This document shows positions 1 to 7,933 of a DNA stretch of 64,000 nt, in pieces (the stretch's first letter is position 1; every line of letters begins with the position of its first letter). Source of the DNA: Persephonella atlantica (GTDB taxonomy: Bacteria; Aquificota; Aquificia; Aquificales; Hydrogenothermaceae); assembly GCF_016617615.1 (NCBI RefSeq), contig NZ_JAACYA010000001.1, forward strand, positions 806,001-870,000, written 5' to 3'. Made by a program: the position numbers and the translations under genes. The notes beneath the pieces were generated by a model. It saw only the letters and a program-made list of their open reading frames with translations, was not told where the DNA came from and searched no databases.

Positions 1-590
1 CTCACGGGGTTATAAAGACTAAATCAGGCAGAGAAATAAACTTTCAGCTATCTTTTTCACTAAAAAAAGAGCAGATTGATTATTCTAAAGTAAACATAAA
101 ATCAGGAAGTGTAGCCCTTGTAGACCCTCTCATAATCAATCTGAACGGAGATTTACAAAACATCCTGTCTGACAGCAGGTTTGAATTTGACTTAGACAGT
201 GATGGTAAAAATGAGAAAATACCCTTTCTGTCTGACGGCAGTGGCTTTATTGTTTTTGACAAAAATCAAAATGGAAAAATAGATAACGGAGCAGAACTAT
301 TTGGAGCATCTACAGGTAATGGTTTTTACGAACTATCACAGTTTGATACAGATAAAGACGGCTGGATAGATGAAGATGATAAATATTTTAATCGTTTGAA
401 AGTATGGCTGAAAAACGAAAATAGCGACAGAACTGTCTCCTTCAAGGAACTGGGAATTGGAGCTATATATCTGTCCCCTGTTTTAACAGATTTCTCCTTT
501 GAAGACAAAGGCTTCCTTAGAAAATCCAGCATATACCTTAAAGAAAATGGAAATGTAGGTATAGTCTCAAAGATAGATTTCACAGTTTAA
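1..590 (+). CDS. C-terminal part of an exported Ca-binding-like protein (partial)
   Basis: The frame is open from base 3 to the stop at 588-590, giving 195 residues of a protein whose start lies before the window. The visible part has three Asp-rich, EF-hand/dockerin-like loops (DLDSDG, DKNQNGKID, DTDKDGWIDEDD), separated by conserved-looking stretches such as ELFGASTGNGF and FNRLKVW. This arrangement is typical of a family of uncharacterised bacterial surface or secreted proteins with Asp-box calcium loops. Calcium binding is inferred from the loops only, and no enzymatic domain is visible. The stop overlaps the stop of the convergent Fic gene by 4 bp. Confidence 0.8.
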   Translation, partial: HGVIKTKSGREINFQLSFSLKKEQIDYSKVNIKSGSVALVDPLIINLNGDLQNILSDSRFEFDLDSDGKNEKIPFLSDGSGFIVFDKNQNGKIDNGAELFGASTGNGFYELSQFDTDKDGWIDEDDKYFNRLKVWLKNENSDRTVSFKELGIGAIYLSPVLTDFSFEDKGFLRKSSIYLKENGNVGIVSKIDFTV

Positions 591-1546
591 TGTGAAACCA
601 AGAACAGTTTTATCAAATCCTCTGTAGAATACCATGTTTTTTTAATTTTTACGGCTATGATTTTACCTCTTTTTATTAACTGTCTTGTGCTTTCTGGAGA
701 GTATCCTAAATCTTTCAGTAATTTACTTACAGGTTCAAGCTTTATTCCTTTCTCTTTATATTTTGCAATTATCAGCCTGTCTAAACTTTCTCTTAATGCT
801 TCAAGTATCAGTCTTTTTAAAATATTTGATTTTGCTTCCTTTAGCTTTCTATAAACTTTCTGTCTATCTGGTGGCACATCTTTGTATTTAATAAATAAAT
901 CAGATAACTGGCTGTCTAACTCTTCTAATCCTTTGTAGTAGATTTGCTTCTTTTTATCCGAGCCTTTTATTATAACCAGTGGATATCCATTGCTTATTAA
1001 TATATAGTTTAGAATTATCCTTCCTGTTCTACCGTTTCCATCTGTGAATGGATGTATTTCTTCAAAAAATGCGTGTGATACACAAATTCTATCAAAAAAG
1101 TTTTCACTTAAGTTTTGAACATAATCAATGTAAATTCTTATCCATTCTTCTATATAGCTTTCTGGAGGCTCAAATTTTGCTCCTGCTATTTTAATTTTTT
1201 CTTTTCTAAATTCACCATTAAAACCAAGTTCTTTATTTATCTGCCGAATTAATGGAATGCCAAATAAAAACTGATTTGATTTATAGTTTTCATAAGCAAG
1301 GCCATATACAAATTTTGCTGTTTTAAAATACTTAACTGCTTCTTCTTGAGATTTAGAAACAGGTTTATTTCCTGCTAATGCTTGCTCTAACTCTTCCTCA
1401 TCTACAAAGTATCCTTCTATAAGAATTGAGTTCCTCGTTTCTTCCTCAAGCAGATAAAGCCACTCTTTGTTTTCTATTACAGGCTCTGGAACCCCACCTA
1501 ATCTGTCTAACAGCTTTTTCCTCTCTACAATTAATTTTTCGTCCAT
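587..1546 (-). CDS. Fic-family AMP transferase (autoinhibited class II)
   Basis: The 319-residue protein carries a complete Fic core motif at residues 165-176 (HPFTDGNGRTGR), with the catalytic His165 and the phosphate-binding Asn/Arg residues intact. Fic proteins transfer AMP from ATP to hydroxyl side chains of target proteins. An inhibitory-helix motif of the (S/T)xxxE(G/N) type is present at residues 40-45 (SILIEG), upstream of the core, which makes this an intramolecularly inhibited class II Fic protein. The C-terminal ~100 residues look like a winged-helix or DNA-binding-like extension, as in many stand-alone Fic proteins. It converges on the preceding partial gene and is divergent from the toxin-antitoxin pair. 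The target is unknown. A TGTCCCGA motif lies 5 bp upstream of the ATG. Confidence 0.93.
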   Translation of the reverse strand: MDEKLIVERKKLLDRLGGVPEPVIENKEWLYLLEEETRNSILIEGYFVDEEELEQALAGNKPVSKSQEEAVKYFKTAKFVYGLAYENYKSNQFLFGIPLIRQINKELGFNGEFRKEKIKIAGAKFEPPESYIEEWIRIYIDYVQNLSENFFDRICVSHAFFEEIHPFTDGNGRTGRIILNYILISNGYPLVIIKGSDKKKQIYYKGLEELDSQLSDLFIKYKDVPPDRQKVYRKLKEAKSNILKRLILEALRESLDRLIIAKYKEKGIKLEPVSKLLKDLGYSPESTRQLIKRGKIIAVKIKKTWYSTEDLIKLFLVSH

Positions 1547-1550
1547 TGTC

Positions 1551-1677
1551 TGTCCCGAAATTTTTTATTTATTTTATGCTGCTCTTTAAATTTAATTGTA
1601 TATTAACAACCTAACAAGTGTCCCGAAAGTGCGACTTTTTACAATCGGGACAAAACAGTCCTCCTGAAGCTGTTTTG
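1551..1677. repeat. Repeated TGTCCCGA motif and two adjacent inverted repeats
   Basis: The motif TGTCCCGA occurs at 1551-1558 and 1619-1626, and in inverted orientation at 1645-1652, so the last two form a perfect 8-bp inverted repeat with an 18-bp spacer. It abuts a second perfect 8-bp inverted repeat, CAAAACAG (1651-1658) and CTGTTTTG (1670-1677). No T-run follows, so these are not ordinary terminators. They sit between the divergent Fic gene and the toxin-antitoxin pair and could be operators for either, or a remnant of a mobile-element end. The repeats are seen directly; the function is inference. Confidence 0.6.
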
Positions 1678-1808
1678 AACTTTAGTGTATAGATTTTTTT
1701 AGAATGAAATATTCCATTACAGGAAATTTTTTGGAAAGTTTGCACACGGAAACTCAGAGGTTTATATTATTAAGTAATAAATTAATTAAAATTTTAAGGA
1801 ATAGACCA

Positions 1809-2051
1809 ATGAAGACTATAACATTAAAAACTGAAGAAGAGTTTTTTGAATATCTAAATAATCTCAGTAAAAGCTTGGGTAAACCAAAGTCTCAAATAAT
1901 TAGAGAAGCTGTTATTGAGTATGGAGAAAAAATAAAAAGAGAAAAGATTCATCAAAAAATGGAAAAACTTGCAAAACAGCTTAGAAAAGACAAAAGCTAT
2001 CTGAAAGAAATTAAAGAATTTGAAATGTTGAGTGAGGACACCATTGAATAA
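1809..2051 (+). CDS. Ribbon-helix-helix (CopG-type) antitoxin
   Basis: This 80-residue protein has an N-terminal beta strand (MKTITLKTEEEFFEYL) followed by two helices with the SLGKPKSQIIREAV pattern typical of CopG/Arc ribbon-helix-helix DNA-binding proteins, and a charged helical tail that would bind the toxin. The ATG at 1809 is preferred because AAGGA lies 8 bp upstream and the RHH strand begins exactly there. A longer in-frame start at 1704 would add a tail unlike the family. Its end overlaps the MazF/PemK-type toxin gene by 20 bp, the usual antitoxin-first order with translational coupling. It probably represses its own promoter, possibly through the inverted repeats upstream. Confidence 0.85.
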   Translation: MKTITLKTEEEFFEYLNNLSKSLGKPKSQIIREAVIEYGEKIKREKIHQKMEKLAKQLRKDKSYLKEIKEFEMLSEDTIE

Positions 2052-2379
2052 AGGGGAGATTTATTTAGCCAAATTAAATTCAACTAAAGGCTCTGAGATT
2101 AGTAAAGTAAGGCCAGTAATAATTTTCCAATCTCCTTATTTAAAAGACTTACCAACAGTAATAGTCATTCCTTTAACAACTCATTTAAAGGACAACTGGT
2201 TTCCATTGAGAGTTAGGATTTCTAAGAGGGGAAAACTTGAAAAAGACAGCGATGCAGTTATAGAGCAGATTAGAGCTATAGATAAGAGTAGGATTATAGG
2301 AAATCCTATAGCTTCTTTATCTCAAGAGGAAATAGAACTTGTAGAAGAGGCTGTTTTATTTGTTTTAGGTATAAAATAA
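2032..2379 (+). CDS. MazF/PemK-family toxin (endoribonuclease)
   Basis: The 115-residue protein matches the MazF/PemK/Kid fold. It begins GEIYLAKLN, continues with the KVRPVIIFQ segment (the conserved Arg-Pro of the first strands), TVIVIPLTT, and the SDAVIEQIRAIDKSRI segment that carries the second conserved basic/acidic patch. Family members cleave mRNA at short sequences and arrest growth until the antitoxin is replenished. The likely start is the GTG at 2032 inside the antitoxin gene (TTG at 2044 is an alternative), giving a 20-bp overlap and coupled translation. Catalytic competence is assumed from the intact motifs. Confidence 0.9.
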   Translation: MRTPLNKGEIYLAKLNSTKGSEISKVRPVIIFQSPYLKDLPTVIVIPLTTHLKDNWFPLRVRISKRGKLEKDSDAVIEQIRAIDKSRIIGNPIASLSQEEIELVEEAVLFVLGIK

Positions 2380-2458
2380 TTTTCTGCTCTAAATAGTTCT
2401 CAAATTTTCTACCTGCTTTAATATGACACATTAAAAAAACTGCTATAAATTAATATAT

Positions 2459-2890
2459 ATGCAGGGGGTTGGTGGTATATCAGCTTACTACAGGTGGGAT
2501 AATCAAAAAGATAAAATTCAGGAGATTAAGAAGCAGCAGATACTCCAGCAGCTTCGTATGACCGAGCAGAAAGTAAAAGCCCACGAAATGGCCCATAAGG
2601 TTGCAGGTGGAGAGCTAACAGGCCCAGTTCAGTATAAATACCAGAAAGGTCCAGATGGTAAATTATACATCGTAGGTGGAGAAGTTCCCATAAAAATAAA
2701 ACAAGGGAAAACACCTGAAGAAACCACTGAGATTGCTCAGAAAATAAAGAGGGCTGCTCTTGCCCCTGCAGACCCTTCACCTCAGGACAGAGCCGTTGCT
2801 GCCCGGGCAACGGTAATGGAGATACAGGCAAAGATAGAAATGATGAAAAAAAATTTAGAAGAAAAGAATAAAATCAGTATCTACGCCTGA
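2459..2890 (+). CDS. Putative small metalloprotease (CJM1_0395/SprA-related family)
   Basis: The 143-residue protein contains VKAHEMAHKVAGG, an HExxH zinc-protease signature, within a family of small putative metalloproteases described in epsilonproteobacteria and Aquificota. The central part is followed by GPVQYKYQKGPDGKLYIVGGEVPI, a conserved block of that family, and then by a segment with KIKRAALAPADPSPQDRAVAARA ending in a helical tail. No signal peptide or membrane segment is visible. No good ribosome-binding site precedes the ATG, so the start could be slightly wrong. The gene is monocistronic and its last 10 bp overlap the convergent HAD gene. The peptidase activity is inferred from the motif alone. 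Confidence 0.75.
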   Translation: MQGVGGISAYYRWDNQKDKIQEIKKQQILQQLRMTEQKVKAHEMAHKVAGGELTGPVQYKYQKGPDGKLYIVGGEVPIKIKQGKTPEETTEIAQKIKRAALAPADPSPQDRAVAARATVMEIQAKIEMMKKNLEEKNKISIYA

Positions 2891-3648
2891 ATGTAATCCA
2901 GCAGATGATTAATGTCTTCAACAATAAGGTCTGGCTTTATACCTTTTTTCAGGTCCTGGGGGGTAAACTTTCCTGTTTTTACCAGTATGCCTTTTAGCCC
3001 TGCATCCATTCCACCTTTTACATCAGACTCTATATCGTCCCCAACAACTGCAACTTCTTCAGGCTTTAAACCCATTGTTTTAACAGCAAGGAGAAAAAAA
3101 TCTTTATTAGGCTTTCCTATCAGTTTTGCTTCTTTCCCACTTGCAAACTCTAAAGCAACAACAAAACCTCCACAATCCATAGACAGCCTGCCGTCTCTGT
3201 CTCTGAAGTATCTGTTTTTTGCTGCTGCAATCAGCTCTGCTCCATCTATCAGATATCTGAATGCTCTGTTCATGTTATCGTAAGTAAAGTTATCCCTTGC
3301 ATCGCCTACAACAACATATCTAACAGGCTCCCTTTTTATTTCTTTCATATCTTCCAATGCTTCATCTGTCAAAATCATAAATGCCCCTGAATCTTTTTCT
3401 TTCAGAAACTGTTTTGTTGCCTCAAGGGCTGAAAAAATCTCCTCTTCTTTAACCTCAAAACCCATATTTTTTAGCTTTTGATACACTAACTTTCGTGGCT
3501 TTGTTGTTGTGTTTGTGATAAATCTAACGGTAAACTTTTTCTTCAGCTTTTTTAAAGTCTCTGTAGCACCGGGAACAGGTTTATCTATAACATATAGAAC
3601 GCCATCAAGGTCTAAAAGCAGTCCTTTTATCTTTGAGAAATCTATCAT
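2881..3648 (-). CDS. HAD-superfamily IIA phosphatase (NagD/LHPP-like)
   Basis: The 255-residue protein has all four HAD motifs: D13xD15 in LLLDLDGVLY (nucleophile and acid), T45 in ITNTT, K179 in the GKPNKDF block, and the acidic GDDIESD motif at 203-209. The cap between motifs II and III is of the C2a type found in NagD, PGP and LHPP enzymes. Such proteins dephosphorylate small phosphorylated metabolites or phosphohistidine, and the substrate here cannot be read from sequence. AAAGGT precedes the ATG. It lies 24 bp downstream of the siroheme-type dehydrogenase gene and is probably the last gene of the lepA run. Confidence 0.88.
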   Translation of the reverse strand: MIDFSKIKGLLLDLDGVLYVIDKPVPGATETLKKLKKKFTVRFITNTTTKPRKLVYQKLKNMGFEVKEEEIFSALEATKQFLKEKDSGAFMILTDEALEDMKEIKREPVRYVVVGDARDNFTYDNMNRAFRYLIDGAELIAAAKNRYFRDRDGRLSMDCGGFVVALEFASGKEAKLIGKPNKDFFLLAVKTMGLKPEEVAVVGDDIESDVKGGMDAGLKGILVKTGKFTPQDLKKGIKPDLIVEDINHLLDYIQA

Positions 3649-3672
3649 GGCTTTACCTTTTTTATTTTTAAA

Positions 3673-4230
3673 TTAATCTTTAAAAAGCTCCTCTACAAGC
3701 TGTAAGACTTTTTTTTGTCTCTCCTTTCCTTTAGGCAGTGATTTCCTTAGATTTTTAACCTGCTTTAATATCTGTTCTAAATTTTGTGGAAGGTTTTTTT
3801 CTATATGTTTCCTGATTTTTGCAGACAGCCCCGGTGCAGAGCCTGAGCTTGTTATTCCTATCACAACATCTTCCCTTTTTACATATGCTGGAAATATAAA
3901 ATCACAGTAATCTGGACTGTCAACAGCATTAACAAATATGTTTTTATCTCTTGTCAGTCTGAAAATCTCCTCCTGCAGTTTTATGTCGTCAACTGCAACA
4001 ATAACGATAAACTGACCTTGCAGGTCAGAAGGCTTAAATGCTCTTTTTTCGTATGGTATGTTGTGCTTTTTTATCAGATTCAGCGTTTCTTCTGAGAACT
4101 CTTTTGATATCACCTTAATCTCTGGTTTAAATGGAAGGAGTTTTTCTATCTTCCTGAGGGCTACTGCTCCCCCTCCTACCACTAAAACCTTTTTCCCTTC
4201 TAAGCTGACAAACATTGGAAACAGTGCCAT
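3673..4230 (-). CDS. Precorrin-2 dehydrogenase / sirohydrochlorin ferrochelatase-like protein
   Basis: The 185-residue protein matches the N-terminal (CysG-B/Met8p) module of siroheme synthase. It has a Rossmann NAD-binding VLVVGGGAVALRK motif near residues 15-28, the conserved NAVDSPDYCDFIFPA segment around residue 110, and the TSSGSAPGLSAKIRKHIE segment around residue 128. This module oxidises precorrin-2 to sirohydrochlorin with NAD and can insert iron, giving siroheme for sulfite/nitrite reductases or an intermediate for heme d1 or the alternative heme pathway. The methyltransferase domain of full CysG is absent, so uroporphyrinogen methylation must be done by another gene. It starts 1 bp after the lepA stop and is probably co-translated with lepA. 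Confidence 0.88.
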   Translation of the reverse strand: MALFPMFVSLEGKKVLVVGGGAVALRKIEKLLPFKPEIKVISKEFSEETLNLIKKHNIPYEKRAFKPSDLQGQFIVIVAVDDIKLQEEIFRLTRDKNIFVNAVDSPDYCDFIFPAYVKREDVVIGITSSGSAPGLSAKIRKHIEKNLPQNLEQILKQVKNLRKSLPKGKERQKKVLQLVEELFKD

Positions 4231-4231
4231 A

Positions 4232-6031
4232 TCACTCTGCCTTCAGTATACTCAGGAATGCTTCCTGAGGAAGTTCTACCTTTCCAAGCTGTTTCATTCT
4301 TTTCTTACCTTTTTTCTGCTTCTCTAACAGCTTTTTCTTTCTGGTTATGTCTCCACCGTAACATTTTGCAAGAACATCTTTTCTCAACGGGGCTACTCTT
4401 GCAGATGCCACAACTTTAGAACCTATTACTGCCTGTATTCTGACCTCAAACAGCTGACGGGGTATAACCTCTCTCATCTTGTCAACGATGTTTCTGCCTA
4501 CTCTGTAAGCTTTATCTTTGTGGACTATAAAAGACAGAGCATCAACAATCTCTCCGTTTATCTTTATGTCCATCTTAACAAGCTCTCCCGGCCTGTAATC
4601 TTTAAACTCGTAATCAAAGGATGCATATCCTCTTGTTGCTGTTTTTAGTTTGTCGTGGAAATCAAAAAGAACCTCTGCCATAGGTATGTCGTATCTAAGG
4701 AGAACAGTTTTTTTGTCTATATACTCAAATGCTTTCTGGATGCCTCTCTTTTCCTGTACAAGCTGGATAACAGCTCCGACAAAATCATTGGGAGTTATGA
4801 TACTTGCCTCAATATAAGGCTCTAATATCTTGTCTATAACTGAAGGGTCAGGCATCTGGGCTGGATTTCTTACCTCTAACTCCTCGCCTTTTTTCGTTAC
4901 TACTTTGTATATAACGTTAGGTGCTGTTGTTATAAGCTCTATGTCGTACTCTCTTTCTAATCTCTCCTGAACAATCTCCATGTGGAGAAGTCCTAAAAAT
5001 CCGCATCTAAATCCCAGACCAAGTGCAGGTGAGCTTTCCATCTCATATGTCAGGGCTGCATCATTTATTGAGTATTTTTCTAAAGCATCTCTGAGGTCTT
5101 CAAAGAGGGTTGAACCTGTAGGATAAAGCCCTGCATAAACCATCGGTTTTGCTGGTCTAAAACCGGGAACAGGCTCTTTGGCTGGATTTTTTGCATCTGT
5201 AATAGTATCTCCAATTCTTATATCTCTCACGTCTTTTATCGCTGCAGCTATGTATCCAACGTCTCCTGCTTTCAGAGTTTCAAACTGGGTCATCTGGGGC
5301 GTCTGGGCTCCAACCTCTGTAACTTCAAACTCTTTGCCTGTGGACATCAGTCTTATTCTCGTTCCTTTTTTCACTTCACCGTCAAATATTCTGACAAAAG
5401 CAACAGCTCCTCTGTAAGGGTCATAGTAAGAATCAAAGATAAGAGCTTTCAGTGGCTTGTTTTCATCACCTTCTGGAGGTGGTATTTTGTTCACTATGGC
5501 TTCCAATATGTCTTTTATCCCTATTCCTGCTTTTCCTGACGCAAGGATCGCCTCATCAGGGTCAAGCCCCAGTACATCAGAAATCTGTTCCTTTATCCTT
5601 TCAACATCTGCAGATGGAAGGTCTATCTTGTTTATAACTGGTATTATCTCTAAATCCTGCTCTAAAGCCTGCCAGAATGTTGCTATGGTCTGGGCTTCAA
5701 TTCCCTGTGTGGCATCTATCAGGAGGAGTGCCCCTTCACAGGCAGCAAGTGAACGGGATACTTCATACCCAAAATCAACGTGCCCAGGCGTATCTATCAG
5801 ATGCAGAGTATAATCATTTCCGTCATCTGCTCTGTATTTAAGCCTGACAGCCTGCAGTTTTATTGTTATGCCTCTTTCCCTTTCAATGTCTAATGTATCC
5901 AGCAGCTGGTCTTTTTTTTCCCTTTCTTCAACAGCACCTGTAAACTCCATAAGCCTGTCGGCAAGTGTTGATTTACCGTGGTCAACGTGGGCTATTATAG
6001 AAAAGTTTCTTATATAATCCATCCTGTCCAT
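4232..6031 (-). CDS. lepA: Elongation factor 4 (LepA)
   Basis: This is a full-length LepA of about 599 residues. The G-domain motifs are AHVDHGKST (14-22), DIERERGIT in switch I, DTPGH, and NKID. Domain III and the LepA-specific C-terminal domain are present, including SYDEFKDY-type and [23 protein letters not shown] blocks. EF4 is a ribosomal GTPase implicated in back-translocation and initiation complex biogenesis. A TTG at 6037 is possible, but the ATG at 6031 has a GGGG ribosome-binding site at better spacing; another ATG at 6022 would also give a normal protein. The gene lies between a TlpA-like gene and the siroheme-type dehydrogenase. Confidence 0.97.
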   Translation of the reverse strand: MDRMDYIRNFSIIAHVDHGKSTLADRLMEFTGAVEEREKKDQLLDTLDIERERGITIKLQAVRLKYRADDGNDYTLHLIDTPGHVDFGYEVSRSLAACEGALLLIDATQGIEAQTIATFWQALEQDLEIIPVINKIDLPSADVERIKEQISDVLGLDPDEAILASGKAGIGIKDILEAIVNKIPPPEGDENKPLKALIFDSYYDPYRGAVAFVRIFDGEVKKGTRIRLMSTGKEFEVTEVGAQTPQMTQFETLKAGDVGYIAAAIKDVRDIRIGDTITDAKNPAKEPVPGFRPAKPMVYAGLYPTGSTLFEDLRDALEKYSINDAALTYEMESSPALGLGFRCGFLGLLHMEIVQERLEREYDIELITTAPNVIYKVVTKKGEELEVRNPAQMPDPSVIDKILEPYIEASIITPNDFVGAVIQLVQEKRGIQKAFEYIDKKTVLLRYDIPMAEVLFDFHDKLKTATRGYASFDYEFKDYRPGELVKMDIKINGEIVDALSFIVHKDKAYRVGRNIVDKMREVIPRQLFEVRIQAVIGSKVVASARVAPLRKDVLAKCYGGDITRKKKLLEKQKKGKKRMKQLGKVELPQEAFLSILKAE

Positions 6032-6079
6032 ACACAACCCCGTCTGATTTTTTAGAGTATTAATTATAATATGTTTTAC

Positions 6080-6547
6080 CTATTTTGATTTTTTAGCCTT
6101 TTTGAGAGCCTGGAATAAAAATTTCCTGAAGTTTTCCTCTGTTACAGCCCCGTATATTACGACTAACTTTTTTCCTTCAGGGGTTATGATGTATGTAGTT
6201 GGCGTCCCGGGAACAGGAAATCTGACAAAATTTTGACTGCTACTTGGATATATGGGAAACAGTGGGTCAGAGAGGTCTCCCTTATCTGAGTCTATAACCA
6301 TTCCGATAATCTGAAACTTATCTTTAAAGGGTTTTTCCTTTATAACCTTTTTCATTACTGGCATTTCTTTCATACAGGCAGAGCAGGAGTATGCCATAAA
6401 GTTCAGAACAATCAGTTTATCCTTCGGCAGAGGAACTGGATTGCCGTTTTTGTCTGTTAATAGATAAGGAGAAGGTCTGAACGCCTTTTCTTCTTGACAG
6501 GAAATAAAAAGAAACACAAAGAGAAAAAATGTTAATACTTTTTTCAT
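6080..6547 (-). CDS. TlpA/ResA-like thioredoxin-fold lipoprotein
   Basis: The 155-residue protein has a lipoprotein signal (lipobox LFISC, Cys17), so it is anchored to a membrane facing the periplasm. A thioredoxin fold follows, with a CSAC active site (Cys55, Cys58) after LIVLNFMAYS and a cis-Pro loop (VPGTPTTY). Proteins of this type reduce disulfides in apocytochrome c or other periplasmic targets, which fits a genome with several c-type cytochromes in this window. The CxxC dipeptide Ser-Ala is unusual, and many ResA/TlpA proteins have Glu-Pro or Val-Pro there. The start overlaps the preceding gene by 4 bp (ATGA), so translation is probably coupled. Confidence 0.87.
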   Translation of the reverse strand: MKKVLTFFLFVFLFISCQEEKAFRPSPYLLTDKNGNPVPLPKDKLIVLNFMAYSCSACMKEMPVMKKVIKEKPFKDKFQIIGMVIDSDKGDLSDPLFPIYPSSSQNFVRFPVPGTPTTYIITPEGKKLVVIYGAVTEENFRKFLFQALKKAKKSK

Positions 6548-6921
6548 ACCTTTTCCTGAACCCTTATCACTTTACCGAATAACTCCAGTGTTTCTACTAC
6601 TTCCTTTGGAACCTTTGTTGTTCTCTGGTCTTTACCGTCTCTTAAAATAACCTTATCATCTTCTTCACCTAAATACTTAAATAATCCCCACTGCCCCTTT
6701 TCTCTAAATAGAACAATATCTTCTTTTTCAGGTTTTAGAGGGGGAATTTTGCCTATCAAAACCCACAGGTTTCTTATCTTTACCCAGAAGGTGCTTTCCT
6801 TAAAATCTGGTATGTTTTCTACTAATATCAGAGGTGTTTCCACATCTTCTAAATTTTCCAATCTATCTTCATCAATGACCTCATAAGCTTTCAGAAAAAC
6901 TGTCGGCAGCAGTCTGTCCAT
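6544..6921 (-). CDS. Uncharacterised protein with S24/LexA-like C-terminal pattern
   Basis: This 125-residue protein has no recognised name. Residues ~45-125 read like the beta-rich S24/LexA-type peptidase fold: VLIGKIPPLKPEKEDIVLFREKG, then GLFKYLGEEDDKVILRDG and a final GKVIRVQ strand. However, the catalytic Ser and Lys residues of active S24 proteins are not evident, and no helix-turn-helix precedes it. It may be a structural relative or a convergent beta-barrel. It abuts the small helical gene upstream and overlaps the TlpA-like gene downstream, so all three are likely expressed together. Function unknown. Confidence 0.65.
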   Translation of the reverse strand: MDRLLPTVFLKAYEVIDEDRLENLEDVETPLILVENIPDFKESTFWVKIRNLWVLIGKIPPLKPEKEDIVLFREKGQWGLFKYLGEEDDKVILRDGKDQRTTKVPKEVVETLELFGKVIRVQEKV

Positions 6922-7182
6922 TTACTCTCCTGTTCTGTGCGCTTTTTTTAGAGGTATCAGCACATTTCTTGTCTGCTCTTTCAGAATGTTTATAGACTGG
7001 GCTGTCATAAAAAATGCGTGCTCCAGGTTTATAACAGCCGCTTCAAGGTCTCTATCCTGAGTATTAAATCTCAATTCTCTGAACTGTCTGTGTAGCTCGT
7101 CTAACGATGTGCCAAGCTCATATGCCAGTGTAAATGTTCTCATTACAAGCTCATCTATCTTTTGTCTCTCTTCTTTTGTCAT
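6922..7182 (-). CDS. Small helical protein of unknown function
   Basis: The 86-residue protein is almost entirely alpha-helical and hydrophilic, with no signal peptide, membrane segment or cysteines. It begins MTKEERQKIDELVMRTF and continues through amphipathic helices. I do not recognise a family. The stop directly abuts the ATG of the next gene and the start is 9 bp after the cupin gene, so it belongs to a tight run from lolA to lepA. The codon usage looks like its neighbours, which supports a real gene. Confidence 0.7.
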   Translation of the reverse strand: MTKEERQKIDELVMRTFTLAYELGTSLDELHRQFRELRFNTQDRDLEAAVINLEHAFFMTAQSINILKEQTRNVLIPLKKAHRTGE

Positions 7183-7191
7183 CTCATCCTC

Positions 7192-7482
7192 CTACTTTTT
7201 ACTGCCACACACGTAACATACACCTTTATCAGTTTTTGCCCAGTGTCTCGTTCCTGGCGGCAGGTCTATTCTGTCTCCCTCTTTTAGCAGAAACTCCCCT
7301 TCTTCTGTTCCCATTATTATCTCACCTTTGTAAATCCACCGAACTTCCTGATAGGGATGGGTATGCCAGTCGTAAAAAGAACCTGCTTCATCACACCAGG
7401 TGAATATGTTTGTGTATCCTTCATCCTCAAGAATTTTTACAATTTCCTTTATGTCTGATATTTCTGTCTGTTTTATGTTCAT
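7192..7482 (-). CDS. Small cupin-domain protein
   Basis: The 96-residue protein is a single cupin barrel. Motif 1 is WHTHPYQEVRWIYKGEIIMG, with two His and a Glu positioned as metal ligands, and motif 2 is LPPGTRHW, with the third His. The metal and the reaction cannot be inferred. The ATG at 7482 is preferred over one at 7503 because it overlaps the upstream stop as ATGA and has AGGAAA at good spacing. It lies in the minus-strand run between a membrane protein and a small helical protein. Confidence 0.82.
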   Translation of the reverse strand: MNIKQTEISDIKEIVKILEDEGYTNIFTWCDEAGSFYDWHTHPYQEVRWIYKGEIIMGTEEGEFLLKEGDRIDLPPGTRHWAKTDKGVCYVCGSKK

Positions 7483-7925
7483 CTTTTTCCTATTAAACTC
7501 CATGTTTCGTGGTCTATGTTGTGAAGTATGTATTCTGGCGCTTCTATCTCTATTATATACTTTCCGTCTATTTTTACAGGATTTCCTTTTTCGTCTATTC
7601 TGAACTTGACTTCTCCTGCCTTTTGACCTTTTCTGTAAAACTCTATCACATTCCCTTTATTTACAACCTCTGTAATGCCGTGCATATTCATCTGCCTGAC
7701 AATCACATCGTCTATAAATTTTTTATCTGATATAGAGAATATCCTCTGGCTCATTCTCTCACTGAATACTTTATCGTTCAGATATACCAGAAAAGCAAAA
7801 ACAACAACAGATGTGTCTATTATTGCCAGTGAGATGCTGTACTTTTTGTCTAAAAAAAAGAATGAAACAGCAGTAAAAACTGTAAAAATCACGATGCCTG
7901 CAACAATAACTCTTCCAACACCCAT
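7479..7925 (-). CDS. Membrane protein of unknown function
   Basis: The 148-residue protein begins with two hydrophobic segments (about residues 5-27 and 32-49) and continues with a soluble ~95-residue domain of mixed alpha/beta type (from about residue 55, DKVFSERMSQRIF, to the end). It has no cysteine-rich or catalytic motif that I recognise. The two segments with a short polar link suggest an inner-membrane hairpin with a cytoplasmic C-terminal domain. It starts 8 bp after lolA and overlaps the cupin gene by 4 bp, so it is probably part of that operon. Confidence 0.7.
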   Translation of the reverse strand: MGVGRVIVAGIVIFTVFTAVSFFFLDKKYSISLAIIDTSVVVFAFLVYLNDKVFSERMSQRIFSISDKKFIDDVIVRQMNMHGITEVVNKGNVIEFYRKGQKAGEVKFRIDEKGNPVKIDGKYIIEIEAPEYILHNIDHETWSLIGKR

Positions 7926-7933
7926 ACTCTGCC

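Noticed and set aside
685-891. Small plus-strand frames inside the Fic gene
   Set aside because: They overlap the Fic core on the other strand and show no recognisable domain.
1619-1677. Rho-independent terminator
   Set aside because: The stems lack a following T-run and lie in a divergent control region.
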